64,000 nucleotides of DNA from Bacillus sp. FJAT-49711 (GCF_018343715.1 NZ_JAGYPL010000002.1:124001-188000), one strand, 5' to 3'; numbered from the stretch's first letter, positions 1 to 8,487 are shown. Translations and numbers: made by a program. The notes: generated by a model not told the origin, from the sequence alone.

Positions 1-819
1 TTACTGGATATTCTAGGTGTATCAAGAGATGCCTTGAGGTATTACGAGGAAAAAGGAATTGTAAGACCACATCAAGATGAGACAAATCATTATCGGCAGT
101 ACCAAGATTATGATATTTATAGATTATTGGTTTCGGATTTTTATAAAAAAAGAAACTTATCGATGAAAGAAGTCAGAGAACTGCAAGATGGAAGGACAGT
201 AGGGGAACTGGAAACATTATTAGCTGAAAAAGCCGAGCAACTGGAAGAAACGATACGGAATAAAGAATACATGCTTCAAAAAGTAAAAGAAACAAAAGAA
301 TTCTGTATGGAATTAAAGGAACATCTAAACCAATATTCCATAAGAAAGCTCCCAACCTACAAGGTACTCGGTAAATTTTCCGACTTTTATTCCTTTTTGG
401 AGTATCCTGTTATATTGGAAAAGATGGATATGAAGAAGGACGATATTCTTAGCAAAATAATGAGAAAATTTACTTTTGATAAAAATGGGTTTATTGATTC
501 CGAAATGTATATTGTTGAAAAGCAAAAAAGATTGCAAATGGGAAAAAGTGAATCTTATTTACATTATTCCAGATGCATATATTTAATCGTTGAGGACGGC
601 ACGGATAAAAATGAAGATGATGATATTAAACATGAAATTTTTAAATCTACTTTACAATGGGCAAATGAACAAGGATATAAACTAAAAGGGGTCGCCTTTG
701 TTAATACCCGTCTTATTACATATCTTGATCATAAAGAACGAGCCTTCCTAGAAATCTATATTCCAATTGAAGAAAAAGAAGAGAATAGTATAGGAATTGA
801 CCTGGGTGTAATACCATAG
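1..819 (+). CDS. MerR-family transcriptional regulator, 5' end cut by the window
   Basis: The reading frame is open from base 1, so the gene begins upstream of the window and 272 codons remain. The first ~60 residues are the rest of a MerR winged helix-turn-helix (SRDALRYYEEKGIVRP followed by an RxYxxxD-type segment). Residues ~65-105 form a Glu/Lys-rich coiled coil that would mediate dimerisation. The C-terminal ~150 residues look like a GyrI-type effector-binding fold that senses small hydrophobic ligands. MerR proteins of this layout usually activate multidrug or detoxification genes from a suboptimally spaced promoter. The CPBP gene follows 61 bases later and may be a target or partner; that is inference. 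The TTG at base 34 is an internal codon, not a start. Confidence 0.85.
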   Translation, partial: LLDILGVSRDALRYYEEKGIVRPHQDETNHYRQYQDYDIYRLLVSDFYKKRNLSMKEVRELQDGRTVGELETLLAEKAEQLEETIRNKEYMLQKVKETKEFCMELKEHLNQYSIRKLPTYKVLGKFSDFYSFLEYPVILEKMDMKKDDILSKIMRKFTFDKNGFIDSEMYIVEKQKRLQMGKSESYLHYSRCIYLIVEDGTDKNEDDDIKHEIFKSTLQWANEQGYKLKGVAFVNTRLITYLDHKERAFLEIYIPIEEKEENSIGIDLGVIP

Positions 820-880
820 TTTACCCTTGTAGCCAATGGAACATGTACAAAAGTTCGGTTGGTTATTTAGGAGGGAAATT

Positions 881-1606
881 ATGATTAATAATGAAAAGGA
901 AATAAGGAGTGCTTGGAAACTTATCATACTTCATTTATTTCCAGGCGTAGTGTTGAGTATCGTTTATACAATGCTATTGAAGGAGGGTTTCTTGGAAGGT
1001 TACCCTAAAATAGTAATATTGGGTTTAGCAGGAGTTTTTTCTATAATTCCTTTAGAACTAGGATATTTATTCTATGTAGCAAAGAAGGAAACGGGAAGTT
1101 TTAATATACAAAAAATATTAGGGCTAAAAAGTAAGATGAAGGTAAAAGAGTATATTTTTTACACGTTATCATTGTTTTTGGTAACAGGGATCCTAATGAC
1201 AGTTTTAAAGCCTCTATCAAATACTATATTAAGTACTTTCTTTAGTTGGATTCCAAATTCCTACAATTACGTGCAGGACATGACAGTATTTAATAGAAAC
1301 CTTTTAATCATTTCAATGTTAGTAAGTTTCTTCATTTTCACACTCATATTACCAATAATTGAGGAGCTTTACTTTAGAGGATATTTACTTGCTCGTATGA
1401 AATGGCTGGGAAAATATAGAGTATTTTTAAATGTACTATTATTTTCGGTTTATCATTTTTGGTCCCCTTGGCTTATTATATCTAGAATTATTGCAATGTT
1501 ACCACTCTATTACTTTGTATATAAAAAGGATTCATTAAAATTAGCCATATTCGTACACTGCTTGTGTAACTTTACGGATGTGGTAGTTATTATTACTTTG
1601 TTGTAG
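881..1606 (+). CDS. CPBP-family intramembrane metalloprotease
   Basis: A 241-residue, very hydrophobic protein with about six to eight membrane segments. It carries the three CPBP (ABI/CAAX protease) motifs: EExxxR near residues 161-166 (EELYFRG), FxxxH with His at about 192 (FSVYHFW), and HxxxN at about 226 (HCLCN). The two glutamates and two histidines form the metalloprotease site in this family. Members cleave within the membrane and occur in bacteriocin self-immunity, exoenzyme secretion or stress signalling; nothing here identifies the substrate. I start at ATG 881 because AGGAGGG lies just upstream, although the frame is open from 836. It follows the MerR gene with a short gap and may be co-transcribed with it. 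Confidence 0.85.
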   Translation: MINNEKEIRSAWKLIILHLFPGVVLSIVYTMLLKEGFLEGYPKIVILGLAGVFSIIPLELGYLFYVAKKETGSFNIQKILGLKSKMKVKEYIFYTLSLFLVTGILMTVLKPLSNTILSTFFSWIPNSYNYVQDMTVFNRNLLIISMLVSFFIFTLILPIIEELYFRGYLLARMKWLGKYRVFLNVLLFSVYHFWSPWLIISRIIAMLPLYYFVYKKDSLKLAIFVHCLCNFTDVVVIITLL

Positions 1607-1873
1607 GTATTTAAATCAGCTTAGTTTCGAGTTTTTCCTATATACAATAAATCCTTTATTAGTGAAAAAACTGCGAGTATGGTTGGTGCGAGAAACTGTA
1701 TCAAAAGTGGCGAGGGATCATTTGGTGCTTATGTTGTTTCCTGCATTCAAATGATGCAAAATGTTGATCATTAACATGCAAGGTTGACGATGAGTTAATT
1801 GTATTTTGGGGCAGGAAGGTTACATAAAGAAGGAGAATATAATATAAAAGTCTTTATGTGGAGGGGGATTCAT

Positions 1874-2665
1874 TTGTCAATGGAACTTCTTAAAAATCAA
1901 TATAAAAACTCAAGTAATCTACACGCACGTATATCTCTGCACGAGTTATTCAGCACGAATAAAAAGGATTGGCATATTTGGTTAATGGAGCAGTATGATA
2001 TTCCAGATAATAGTAGAATATTAGAATTAGGTTGCGGGAACGGTGTTTTTTGGGGTAAGAACAAAAGTCGTGTTTCAAATAGTTGGAGAATAACCCTTTC
2101 TGACTTTTCCGAAGGTATGCTAGAGGACGCAGAAAAAAATATAGGCGCGATGACTAATATAAAATATGAACAAATAAATATAGTAGATATACCTTACGAT
2201 GACAACTCATTTGATGTAGTGATTGTCAATCATATGCTGTACCATGTACCGGATATAGATAAAGCGTTAACCGAGGTAAGGCGAGTATTAAGTCCGACAG
2301 GCAAATTTTACACGGCAACGAATGGGGAAGAACATCTTATAGAAATCAATACTTTATTACATGAATTTAATGAACAATTAGTCTATCCTAGAGAAAATGC
2401 AAAAAAATTCGGATTAGAAAATGGTATGCAGCTGTTAAATCGATATTTTTCTCATACACATCTAACTAATTTCGAGGGCAATTTAGAGGTCACCGAAATG
2501 AACCCACTAGTACAATATATCCTATCAATAAATACAAATATTAAAGAGATTCTCACTCATGATGAACTACAAAAATTTAATGAATTCATTAAGAATAAGC
2601 AGAATCAGAATAATGGCATGATTAACATTACAAAGGCGACGGGATTATTCACAGCACTTCCGTAA
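1874..2665 (+). CDS. Class I SAM-dependent methyltransferase
   Basis: About 263 residues. A Rossmann-fold SAM site is clear: motif I ILELGCGNG near residue 49, the acidic post-I strand LSDFSEGML, and the motif II/III region NHMLYHVPDIDKALTEVRRV followed by LSPTGKFY, as in the UbiE/Methyltransf_11 group of small-molecule methyltransferases. The substrate cannot be read from sequence. The frame opens at a TTG at 1799, but GGAGGGGG at 1860-1867 supports TTG 1874 (or ATG 1880) as the start. It stands alone, with a possible weak terminator behind it. Confidence 0.8.
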   Translation: MSMELLKNQYKNSSNLHARISLHELFSTNKKDWHIWLMEQYDIPDNSRILELGCGNGVFWGKNKSRVSNSWRITLSDFSEGMLEDAEKNIGAMTNIKYEQINIVDIPYDDNSFDVVIVNHMLYHVPDIDKALTEVRRVLSPTGKFYTATNGEEHLIEINTLLHEFNEQLVYPRENAKKFGLENGMQLLNRYFSHTHLTNFEGNLEVTEMNPLVQYILSINTNIKEILTHDELQKFNEFIKNKQNQNNGMINITKATGLFTALP

Positions 2666-2677
2666 TAAGTACGTAAG

Positions 2678-2713
2678 AAAGCAGGGCATGGAGCCTGACT
2701 ATCATGTTCTTTT
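2678..2713 (+). terminator. Possible rho-independent terminator after the methyltransferase gene
   Basis: AGGGCATG at 2683-2690 can pair with CATGTTCT at 2703-2710 with two G-U pairs, and a short TTTT follows. The stem is weak, so this is a modest call. Confidence 0.4.
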
Positions 2714-2865
2714 GTAAAATTTCTAGACATTGAGCGGATAAGATCCATTTTGGCATAAGGATAAAAAATAGTAATTAAATACGTGCTTACTTACATATCT
2801 ACTCTAGTATTAATTGCCTATTATATCTATAATGGTAGTAATTTGGAAGTTAGTAAGGAGTACGT

Positions 2866-4077
2866 ATGAAAGAGATTAATAGTAAGTTCAATAATAAAAT
2901 ATATTATATCGTGGTTTTGTCCATAATCGCTATGATGATAATGGGATTGTTAATTAATAACCCACTTTTTGGTGAATTCGGCATTGGTTATATATCACAT
3001 TGTATATTGGTGGTTATTTTCTCAATCTGTTTATTGCTTTATCCTACGAAAACTTCAGCTGGTTTAAGAATAACTATCATCTTTGTAGCCACGGTATACC
3101 TTTATTTGCTGTTCTTTTTATATCCGGAGACTTGGACTATATTTATTTTGTTAAGTTTTATTCCGGCATTTTCAATTTTGTTTTTTGATTCTAAGGTTTT
3201 TTATTTTTCATTAACATTAAACTGTTTATCAATCTTACTTTTATTCGGTTATATTATGTTCGTCGATCAAGGGCATCAATACCCTTATATGGAACAGGAT
3301 ATCATAGGAAATGCGATAAACTTAATTGCGTCCCAAATCATTATTTATTTTATCTTTTATTTAACGCATGGGCGAATAAAACAGCAACAAGTGTATTTCG
3401 AACAAATTCAACAGGCGGAGCGGTTAAAGGTTACCGGCCAACTGGCGGCGGCTGTTGCGCATGAAATTAGAAATCCTCTGACGGTTGTGAAAGGCTTTTT
3501 ACAATTATTTGAGGAAGATGCGTCAATGAACGAAGATCAAAAAAGAAATTTCTCTTTGATGATCGAAGAATTAAAGACAGCTGAACAGGTCATTTATCAA
3601 TTTTTATCCATTGCTAAACCTGATAAAGACAAAGTAAATGAAACGGTCGATGTTAAAGTTATTCTCCAAGGTGTTACGGATTTGCTTTATTCATATGGGC
3701 TTTCAAATAGTAATCGGATTGAATTAGAAGTCGAGGATAATTGTTATATCGTTGCTAATAACATAGAGTCAAAACAATTATTTATAAATATTATTAAAAA
3801 TGCCGTGGAAGCCTCTAAAACGGGGGATGTCGTTTTTGTTACAGCTAAAAGGGAAAAGCAATTTATTGTCATTAAAGTAATCGACCAAGGACGGGGAATG
3901 TCAGAGATGGAAGTGAAATCTCTAGGTACTCCTTATTACTCATTAAAAAGTAAAGGGACAGGACTAGGAATGATGGTTTGTTTTAATATAGTTGAAAAAT
4001 ATAAGGGAAACATTGACTTTCAAACTTCTAAAGGTCAAGGAACGACTGTTACAATCCGCTTTCCATCCGCTTACTAA
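2866..4077 (+). CDS. Membrane sensor histidine kinase, sporulation-kinase type
   Basis: 403 residues. Residues ~10-160 hold five or six membrane helices with no evident extracellular sensor domain. A linker leads to a HisKA domain with the phospho-acceptor in HEIRNPLT (His 199), then an HATPase domain with the N box (NIIKNAVEAS), the G1 box (DQGRGM) and the G2 box (GTGLGM). The H box and architecture resemble KinB/KinC-type kinases that feed the Spo0F/Spo0A phosphorelay. No response regulator is adjacent, so it is an orphan kinase, which fits that role but does not prove it. AAGGAG lies 7-8 bases before the ATG. A perfect terminator follows, so it is monocistronic. Confidence 0.85.
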   Translation: MKEINSKFNNKIYYIVVLSIIAMMIMGLLINNPLFGEFGIGYISHCILVVIFSICLLLYPTKTSAGLRITIIFVATVYLYLLFFLYPETWTIFILLSFIPAFSILFFDSKVFYFSLTLNCLSILLLFGYIMFVDQGHQYPYMEQDIIGNAINLIASQIIIYFIFYLTHGRIKQQQVYFEQIQQAERLKVTGQLAAAVAHEIRNPLTVVKGFLQLFEEDASMNEDQKRNFSLMIEELKTAEQVIYQFLSIAKPDKDKVNETVDVKVILQGVTDLLYSYGLSNSNRIELEVEDNCYIVANNIESKQLFINIIKNAVEASKTGDVVFVTAKREKQFIVIKVIDQGRGMSEMEVKSLGTPYYSLKSKGTGLGMMVCFNIVEKYKGNIDFQTSKGQGTTVTIRFPSAY

Positions 4078-4086
4078 TGTATGTTT

Positions 4087-4121
4087 AAAAGCCTTGCGTC
4101 CATCTTGAACGCAAGGCTTTT
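4087..4121 (+). terminator. Strong rho-independent terminator after the kinase gene
   Basis: A perfect 13-bp inverted repeat, AAAAGCCTTGCGT at 4087-4099 against 4109-4121, with A and T runs at both ends. It can act on either strand. Confidence 0.9.
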
Positions 4122-4470
4122 AAAAAATCATGCAATAAGGTGGCTAGAATAAAAACGAAAGTACTTTTTCATGGATAGGGTTTATCTCCATCGATTTGGT
4201 ATAATTATACATATGAAATTTTTCGGGAGAGTTATAGACGAGTCTTCTTTTCACAATCAAGTTTTGAAAGGGCTTTCAAGTAGATTGCTATTTTATTTTT
4301 GTTAAAACAGCCAGCAGGACAACAGAGAATGATATCTGCTCAGTCCGACCTAGCGCAAGAGCTGTGGGAATAGTTTAAAATTCAATGGCTTTTTGTACTT
4401 AGGAATCTCGCGACATTAGTCGTAATAGGTTCAAAGGTACTCAACATAATCTATAACAAGGGGGCTTTTT
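4122..4470 (+). other. 349-bp leader region of the dehydrogenase operon
   Basis: No gene is visible. It holds TATAAT at 4200-4205 without a convincing -35 box, the palindrome at 4265-4278 listed separately, and a good ribosome binding site (AAGGGGGC) just before 4471. The long leader suggests regulation. Confidence 0.5.
4265..4278 (+). promoter_or_regulatory. cre-like palindrome upstream of the sugar-catabolic operon
   Basis: TGAAAGGGCTTTCA differs at one central base from the perfect cre palindrome TGAAAGCGCTTTCA bound by CcpA. It lies about 190 bases before the zinc dehydrogenase gene. Either CcpA or a local regulator could use it; this is inference from the motif. Confidence 0.4.
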
Positions 4471-5508
4471 ATGAAAGCTATCGTAAACTTTTCAGCTGGA
4501 AAAGGCAATGTGGAGCTGCAAGACGTCCCAATGCCAAAGATTGGTCCAAAAGATGTATTAATGGAAGTCAAAGCAGTGGGAGTATGTGGAAGTGACCTTC
4601 ATATGTATCATGACTCTCAAGGGTTTGAAGTGAAGCGACCCGTCACATTAGGCCATGAATTTTCGGGAATTGTAGCCGACATTGGGAAAGATGTTAAAAA
4701 TATTAAAGTAGGAGATAGGGTGGTCAGCGAAACACCATCATACGTATGTGAAACTTGCATCTATTGTAGAACCGGGGAATACAATTTATGTCTGGAACGT
4801 AAAGGGTTTGGAGTGTTGGAAGATGGTGCGATGGCACAATACGTTAAAACGAGGGAGTCGATTATCCATCGAATTCCCGCGGAGGTTTCCTATGAAAAGG
4901 CGGCATTAACTGAACCAGCCAGTGTCGCTTATAATGCTGTGGCTTATCATTCTGATATAAAACCAGGAGATCATGTAGTTGTTTTTGGACCAGGACCTAT
5001 AGGATTAATGTGCGTACAAATGGCTAAACTTTATTCTCCAGCTTCATTGACTGTGGTAGGGACCCCGGCAGATAGGAATCGCTTGGAGCTTGCTAAAGTT
5101 TTCGGTGCAGACCATATCATTAACGCCTCACAACAAAATGTTGTCGAAGAAATCTTGCAACTAGGTGATGGCTTTGGTCCTAATCTAGTACTGGATGCCG
5201 TGGGAAATTCAACGACGCTAAGGCAAAGTATAGAAGTTGTTCGACCTGGGGGACAAATTACAAAGATTGGCTGGGGACCGGCGCCTGTTGGTTTTTCACT
5301 TGACCCTTTAATACAAAAGGCGGTTAGACTTCAAGGTTCATTTAGTCATAATTATCCGATGTGGGAGAAGGTATTATTGCTGATGGAGCAAGGGAAGATT
5401 GATCCTTTGCCAATGGCTAAAGTGTATCCTATTGAGGATTGGGAAAATGCGTTCAAAGAGATGGACTCTTTATCACAGGCGAAATCTATTATCTTACCAA
5501 ATTCGTAA
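4471..5508 (+). CDS. Zinc-dependent medium-chain dehydrogenase, sorbitol/threonine dehydrogenase-like
   Basis: 345 residues, normal for the MDR alcohol dehydrogenase family. The catalytic zinc ligands are Cys39 (VGVCGSD) and the GHE motif at 61-63. The structural zinc loop has Cys93, 96, 99 and 107. The NAD(P)-binding Rossmann fold shows FGPGPIG near residue 170. The family oxidises secondary alcohols of polyols, sugar acids or threonine with NAD. The next two genes are a sugar-phosphate decarboxylase/aldolase type and a TIM-barrel isomerase, so the likely substrate is a polyol or sugar acid. It is the first gene of the operon. The exact substrate is unknown. Confidence 0.88.
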   Translation: MKAIVNFSAGKGNVELQDVPMPKIGPKDVLMEVKAVGVCGSDLHMYHDSQGFEVKRPVTLGHEFSGIVADIGKDVKNIKVGDRVVSETPSYVCETCIYCRTGEYNLCLERKGFGVLEDGAMAQYVKTRESIIHRIPAEVSYEKAALTEPASVAYNAVAYHSDIKPGDHVVVFGPGPIGLMCVQMAKLYSPASLTVVGTPADRNRLELAKVFGADHIINASQQNVVEEILQLGDGFGPNLVLDAVGNSTTLRQSIEVVRPGGQITKIGWGPAPVGFSLDPLIQKAVRLQGSFSHNYPMWEKVLLLMEQGKIDPLPMAKVYPIEDWENAFKEMDSLSQAKSIILPNS

Positions 5509-5532
5509 AGTTTATTGAAAGGAATGGATGTA

Positions 5533-6216
5533 TTGTCTATGGAACCCATTTTACAAATTTCACTGGATTTAACGAGCATAAAAGAGGCATTGGAAATGGC
5601 AGAAATTGCTGTAGAAGCCGGAGTTGATTGGATTGAGGTTGGAACTCCATTATTATTAGCGGAAGGACTTCATGCAGTAGCTGCTATAAGAGAAAGATTC
5701 CAAGATCATCCGATCATTGCTGATTTAAAAACAATGGATGGCGGTTATTTGGAAACGGAGATGATGGCAAAAGCCGGCGCTACCCATGTTGTAGTCATGG
5801 CAGTTGCACATCCAGCTACGATTAGGGCAGTTGTAAAAGCAGCACGAGAATATGGCATACAAGTAATGGGTGATATTATGGCGGCTGAAGATCCAGTTGC
5901 TGCAGCTAAAATGCTAGAAGAAAATGGCGTCGATTATATCATAGTACATACAGGCTTCGATGAAAGAGGAGAAGATCCGGAGAGAACCCCCTTTGATCAT
6001 TTAGACTCAGTTTTTAAGGCAGTTACAATACCTATACAAGCAGTAGGTGGCTTAACACTTGAACAAGCGGCTGAAATGCCGAAAAAAGGCGCGCCATTAG
6101 TAGTAGTTGGCGCACCTTTAGTAATCGATAAAAAAGAATTTAGTCCGAGCACGAATAAAGAAGATTTGAAAGAAATATTATCTGATTTGGTTCAGCGAAT
6201 AAGGAGAGAGGGATGA
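5533..6216 (+). CDS. HUMPS-family enzyme (hexulose-6-P synthase / keto-gulonate-P decarboxylase-like)
   Basis: About 227 residues forming a TIM barrel of the orotidine-phosphate decarboxylase superfamily. The signature DxKxxD is present as DLKTMDGG (Asp64, Lys66, Asp69), and the phosphate-binding end is seen in AVGGLTLE and VVVGAPLV. Family members either join formaldehyde to ribulose-5-phosphate or decarboxylate 3-keto-gulonate-6-phosphate. The DLKTMD form is closer to hexulose-phosphate synthase, but no hexulose-phosphate isomerase is present. AAAGGA at 5518-5523 favours TTG 5533; ATG 5539 is the alternative. It lies 24 bases after the dehydrogenase gene and overlaps the next gene by ATGA. 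Confidence 0.8.
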   Translation: MSMEPILQISLDLTSIKEALEMAEIAVEAGVDWIEVGTPLLLAEGLHAVAAIRERFQDHPIIADLKTMDGGYLETEMMAKAGATHVVVMAVAHPATIRAVVKAAREYGIQVMGDIMAAEDPVAAAKMLEENGVDYIIVHTGFDERGEDPERTPFDHLDSVFKAVTIPIQAVGGLTLEQAAEMPKKGAPLVVVGAPLVIDKKEFSPSTNKEDLKEILSDLVQRIRREG

Positions 6217-7112
6217 ACAAACAACCACGAATTTCGGTATTTCCAAAAGGATATATGGAAAAGCTATCAGATGGCAGGATGACCATTTTTGAATGGATCG
6301 AACAAGCGGGTACTTTGGGAGCGGATGGACTGGAGCTGTACCCTTCATTCTTAAAGGATACTTCCGAAGAATATTTATTACGTATAAAAAGAGCGGCAGA
6401 AAAAGAAAACTTAATCATTCCGATGATGTGCTCCTCACCAGATTTTACACATCCAGATGCCTCATTTAGAGAAAATGAAATAAATAAAATGAAGAAAATG
6501 ATTGATGTTATGCATTTCCTTGGACCAGGAGACTTCCAATCATGTAGGGTTCTTTCTGGTCAAAGAAGGCCGGAAGCATCTACAGAAGAAGGAATACAAT
6601 GGACGGTCGATTCCATTAATGAACTGTTGCCATATGCAGAGAGTAAAAATGTACACCTTGTGATGGAAAATCATTATAAGGATGGATTTTGGATGTATCC
6701 AGAATTTGCGCAGAAGTCAGAGATTTTTCTCCAGATCATAAAACATATATCATCCCCATATTTTGGTGTGAACTATGATCCATCAAACGCCATTTTTGCC
6801 GGTGAAGATCCTATTGTTTTATTAGAGGAAGTGAAAAATCGACTCGTAACGGCCCATGCAAGTGATCGCTATTTGGCAGAAGGTTATTCATTAGATGACA
6901 TACAAAAGTATGTGAATGAAGGATATTCGAAAGCTCTTTCTCATGGTGTAATCGGTAAAGGATTAAATGATTATAATCAAATTTTTACCATACTTAAATC
7001 GATTCATTTTGATGGGTGGATATCGATTGAGGATGGTGTCAATGGTATTCATGAATTAAAAGAATCGGTTGTTTTCTTGCGGGAAATGATCGAGAAGTAT
7101 TATGATGCCTAA
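6213..7112 (+). CDS. Sugar phosphate isomerase/epimerase, TIM barrel
   Basis: 299 residues of the AP-endonuclease family 2 / xylose-isomerase-like barrel. Visible metal-ligand strands are LVMENHYKDG (Glu), GVNYDPSNA (Asp), TAHASDRY (His) and WISIEDG (Glu), so the divalent-metal site looks intact. Such enzymes interconvert keto- and aldo-sugars or epimerise sugar derivatives. The start overlaps the previous stop as ATGA, implying translational coupling with the HUMPS enzyme. A strong terminator follows. No transporter or kinase is encoded with it, so the substrate must be taken up or made elsewhere. Confidence 0.85.
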   Translation: MNKQPRISVFPKGYMEKLSDGRMTIFEWIEQAGTLGADGLELYPSFLKDTSEEYLLRIKRAAEKENLIIPMMCSSPDFTHPDASFRENEINKMKKMIDVMHFLGPGDFQSCRVLSGQRRPEASTEEGIQWTVDSINELLPYAESKNVHLVMENHYKDGFWMYPEFAQKSEIFLQIIKHISSPYFGVNYDPSNAIFAGEDPIVLLEEVKNRLVTAHASDRYLAEGYSLDDIQKYVNEGYSKALSHGVIGKGLNDYNQIFTILKSIHFDGWISIEDGVNGIHELKESVVFLREMIEKYYDA

Positions 7113-7129
7113 AATTGAGAAAGATTCGG

Positions 7130-7176
7130 GGGTCAAGTCCAATTTTCGTGGACGTAGCGAGGGACTGACCCTTTTT
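7130..7176 (+). terminator. Terminator of the dehydrogenase/HUMPS/isomerase operon
   Basis: GGGTCAAGTCC at 7130-7140 pairs with GGGACTGACCC at 7161-7171 (one base slipped), followed by TTTTT. Its 3' half belongs to the direct repeat listed next. Confidence 0.8.
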
Positions 7177-7178
7177 CA
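7154..7178 (+). repeat. Direct repeat, left copy, flanking mntA-hepT
   Basis: A 25-base sequence starting GTAGCGAGGGACTGACCC matches the copy at 7934-7958 at 22 of 25 positions in the same orientation. The two copies sit immediately outside the toxin-antitoxin pair. Confidence 0.65.
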
Positions 7179-7216
7179 CCCATATATTATTTTTAAAGTA
7201 TAAAGAAAATGAGCAA

Positions 7217-7225
7217 TGTTATAAT
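7217..7225 (+). promoter_or_regulatory. Extended -10 promoter for mntA-hepT
   Basis: TGTTATAAT is a perfect extended -10 element (TGN plus TATAAT) 40 bases upstream of mntA. No good -35 box is visible, as is common for extended -10 promoters. Confidence 0.55.
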
Positions 7226-7264
7226 GGTATTAAATAACCAATATCAAGAAATGGCGGTGATGAT

Positions 7265-7570
7265 ATGTTATCGCAACGAGAAATTCTTAAAGTATTGTCA
7301 AAAAACTTAAATGTATGGAAAGAGAAATATGGTGTCAAGCGAATAGGCTTGTTCGGTTCATACAGTCGCGGAGAGCAAAAAGAAGCCAGCGATATTGATG
7401 TTATTGTAGAATTTAACGACTTGGATTTGTCCTTTGATAATTACATGGACTTAAAATTCAACCTTGAGGATCATTTTCAAAAGCCGATTGATTTAGTCAT
7501 ATTGGATGATATTAAACCTGCTTTAAGAGCAAGTATTCTAGGGAGTATTATATATGCAGAGGGAGCCTAG
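7265..7570 (+). CDS. mntA: MntA-type antitoxin, minimal nucleotidyltransferase
   Basis: 101 residues with the minimal nucleotidyltransferase signature GSX10DXD: Gly31-Ser32, ten residues, then Asp43 and Asp45 in SDIDVIVEF. In the type VII HEPN/MNT system this antitoxin transfers AMP from ATP onto a tyrosine of the HepT toxin and silences it. All catalytic residues are intact. It overlaps the start of hepT by 17 bases, so the two are translationally coupled. The ribosome binding site is GGCGGTGATGAT before ATG 7265, with the extended -10 promoter upstream. Confidence 0.92.
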   Translation: MLSQREILKVLSKNLNVWKEKYGVKRIGLFGSYSRGEQKEASDIDVIVEFNDLDLSFDNYMDLKFNLEDHFQKPIDLVILDDIKPALRASILGSIIYAEGA

Positions 7571-7895
7571 AGTTTTTTTAGAAGATATTTTATCGGCTTC
7601 AGTTAAGGTGGAGAAATTCACAAAAGGATTAGTCTATGACGATTTCATAGACAATGACTTAATTGCTGATGCGGTTATTAAAAATATATTGGTTATTGGC
7701 GAAGCGACCAAAAACATTCCTGTAGAAATTCGCAAAATGAATCCTCAAGTGGAGTGGAGAAAGATGGCTGGAATGAGAGATATGATGATTCATGGTTATT
7801 TTACCATTAATTATCGGATTGTTTGGGATGTGGTGCAAAATAAAATTCCAATACTAAGGCAACAGGTAGAGGAATTATTAAAAGAATTCGATTAA
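7554..7895 (+). CDS. hepT: HepT-type toxin, HEPN ribonuclease (DUF86)
   Basis: 113 all-helical residues of the DUF86/HepT family. The toxin signature RX4HXY is present: Arg75, His80 and Tyr82 in RDMMIHGYF. Arg and His form the metal-independent RNase site, and Tyr is the residue adenylylated by MntA. HepT proteins cleave RNA (tRNA in the studied case) when not modified. The start ATG lies inside the end of mntA. The toxin looks functional. A hairpin terminator follows. Confidence 0.92.
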   Translation: MQREPRVFLEDILSASVKVEKFTKGLVYDDFIDNDLIADAVIKNILVIGEATKNIPVEIRKMNPQVEWRKMAGMRDMMIHGYFTINYRIVWDVVQNKIPILRQQVEELLKEFD

Positions 7896-7918
7896 CTTTT
7901 TAACGTTTCTAACACAAT

Positions 7919-7957
7919 CCCTTGATACTCAGAGTAGCAAGGGACTCACCCCTTTTC
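7919..7957 (+). terminator. Terminator after hepT
   Basis: CCCTTG at 7919-7924 pairs with CAAGGG at 7938-7943 (the stem extends inward through TACTC/GTA), followed after CTCACCCC by TTTT. Confidence 0.55.
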
Positions 7958-7958
7958 A
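7934..7958 (+). repeat. Direct repeat, right copy, flanking mntA-hepT
   Basis: Right-hand partner of 7154-7178; starts GTAGCAAGGGACTCACCC, with 22 of 25 bases identical. The spacing between copies is 780 bases. Confidence 0.65.
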
Positions 7959-8285
7959 TAATAGAAGAGCCAATCATTCACCCTTTCAAAATCATTTTTA
8001 CAAAAAACTCTGTTATACCTGTTTGTTAATTTCACTGTATGTGAAATAAACGGATTAATTCTGTTTAAATTGGAAAGTACCCCTCACTCCTTGAAAATAA
8101 AGGAAGTTTTTCCGTTATATCATCCAAATCTTTGAATTTTGGTCTTATGTGGAGAAGTTAATCGGGATATCTCCCCTTATATCTGCTTTTTAAGCTCCTC
8201 GATATACATTAGCAGGAATTTCTCCGCTATGAATTCTCACATTCTACACGAAAAGCTATAATTAATAATAACAAGGTAGTTTTAC
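7959..8285. other. Non-coding stretch beside the toxin-antitoxin pair
   Basis: No supported gene. On the minus strand around 8165-8225 a short frame reads EFIAEKFLLMYIEELKKQI before a stop, which looks like the tail of a lost gene. No other structure was recognised. Confidence 0.4.
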
Positions 8286-8337
8286 AAAAAAGAAGCAGGA
8301 ATGCTGAATGAACGCACTCAGTATCCCGCCTTTTTTT
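8286..8337 (-). terminator. Bidirectional terminator ending the SSS/OsmC transcript
   Basis: An imperfect ~15-bp stem between 8295 and 8330 (GCAGGAATGCTGAATG against CACTCAGTATCCCGCC) has a T run on the plus side and an A run on the other. On the minus strand it sits about 150 bases beyond the OsmC stop and is the first strong terminator there. Confidence 0.7.
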
Positions 8338-8487
8338 AGTTAATAAATGCGTATCGATTAATGTTTCAAACCCTGGCAGTTCTGTTAAAAACTTTAGGTA
8401 AACAAATGAATTGGCAAATTGTTGGATCACTTCTTTATTTACATCCTCAGTAAAGTAAATGCGGGACATGCTTTTCTAGGAATAATT

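Noticed and set aside
5515-6216. HUMPS gene considered as part of a formaldehyde-fixing RuMP pair
   Set aside because: The partner hexulose-phosphate isomerase is absent and the neighbours are a dehydrogenase and a TIM isomerase, so the specific RuMP call is not supported.
8227-8469. 80-codon minus-strand frame 18 bases behind the OsmC gene
   Set aside because: It has no ribosome binding site, runs straight through the terminator hairpin at 8295-8330 and matches no family; at most a decayed gene fragment.
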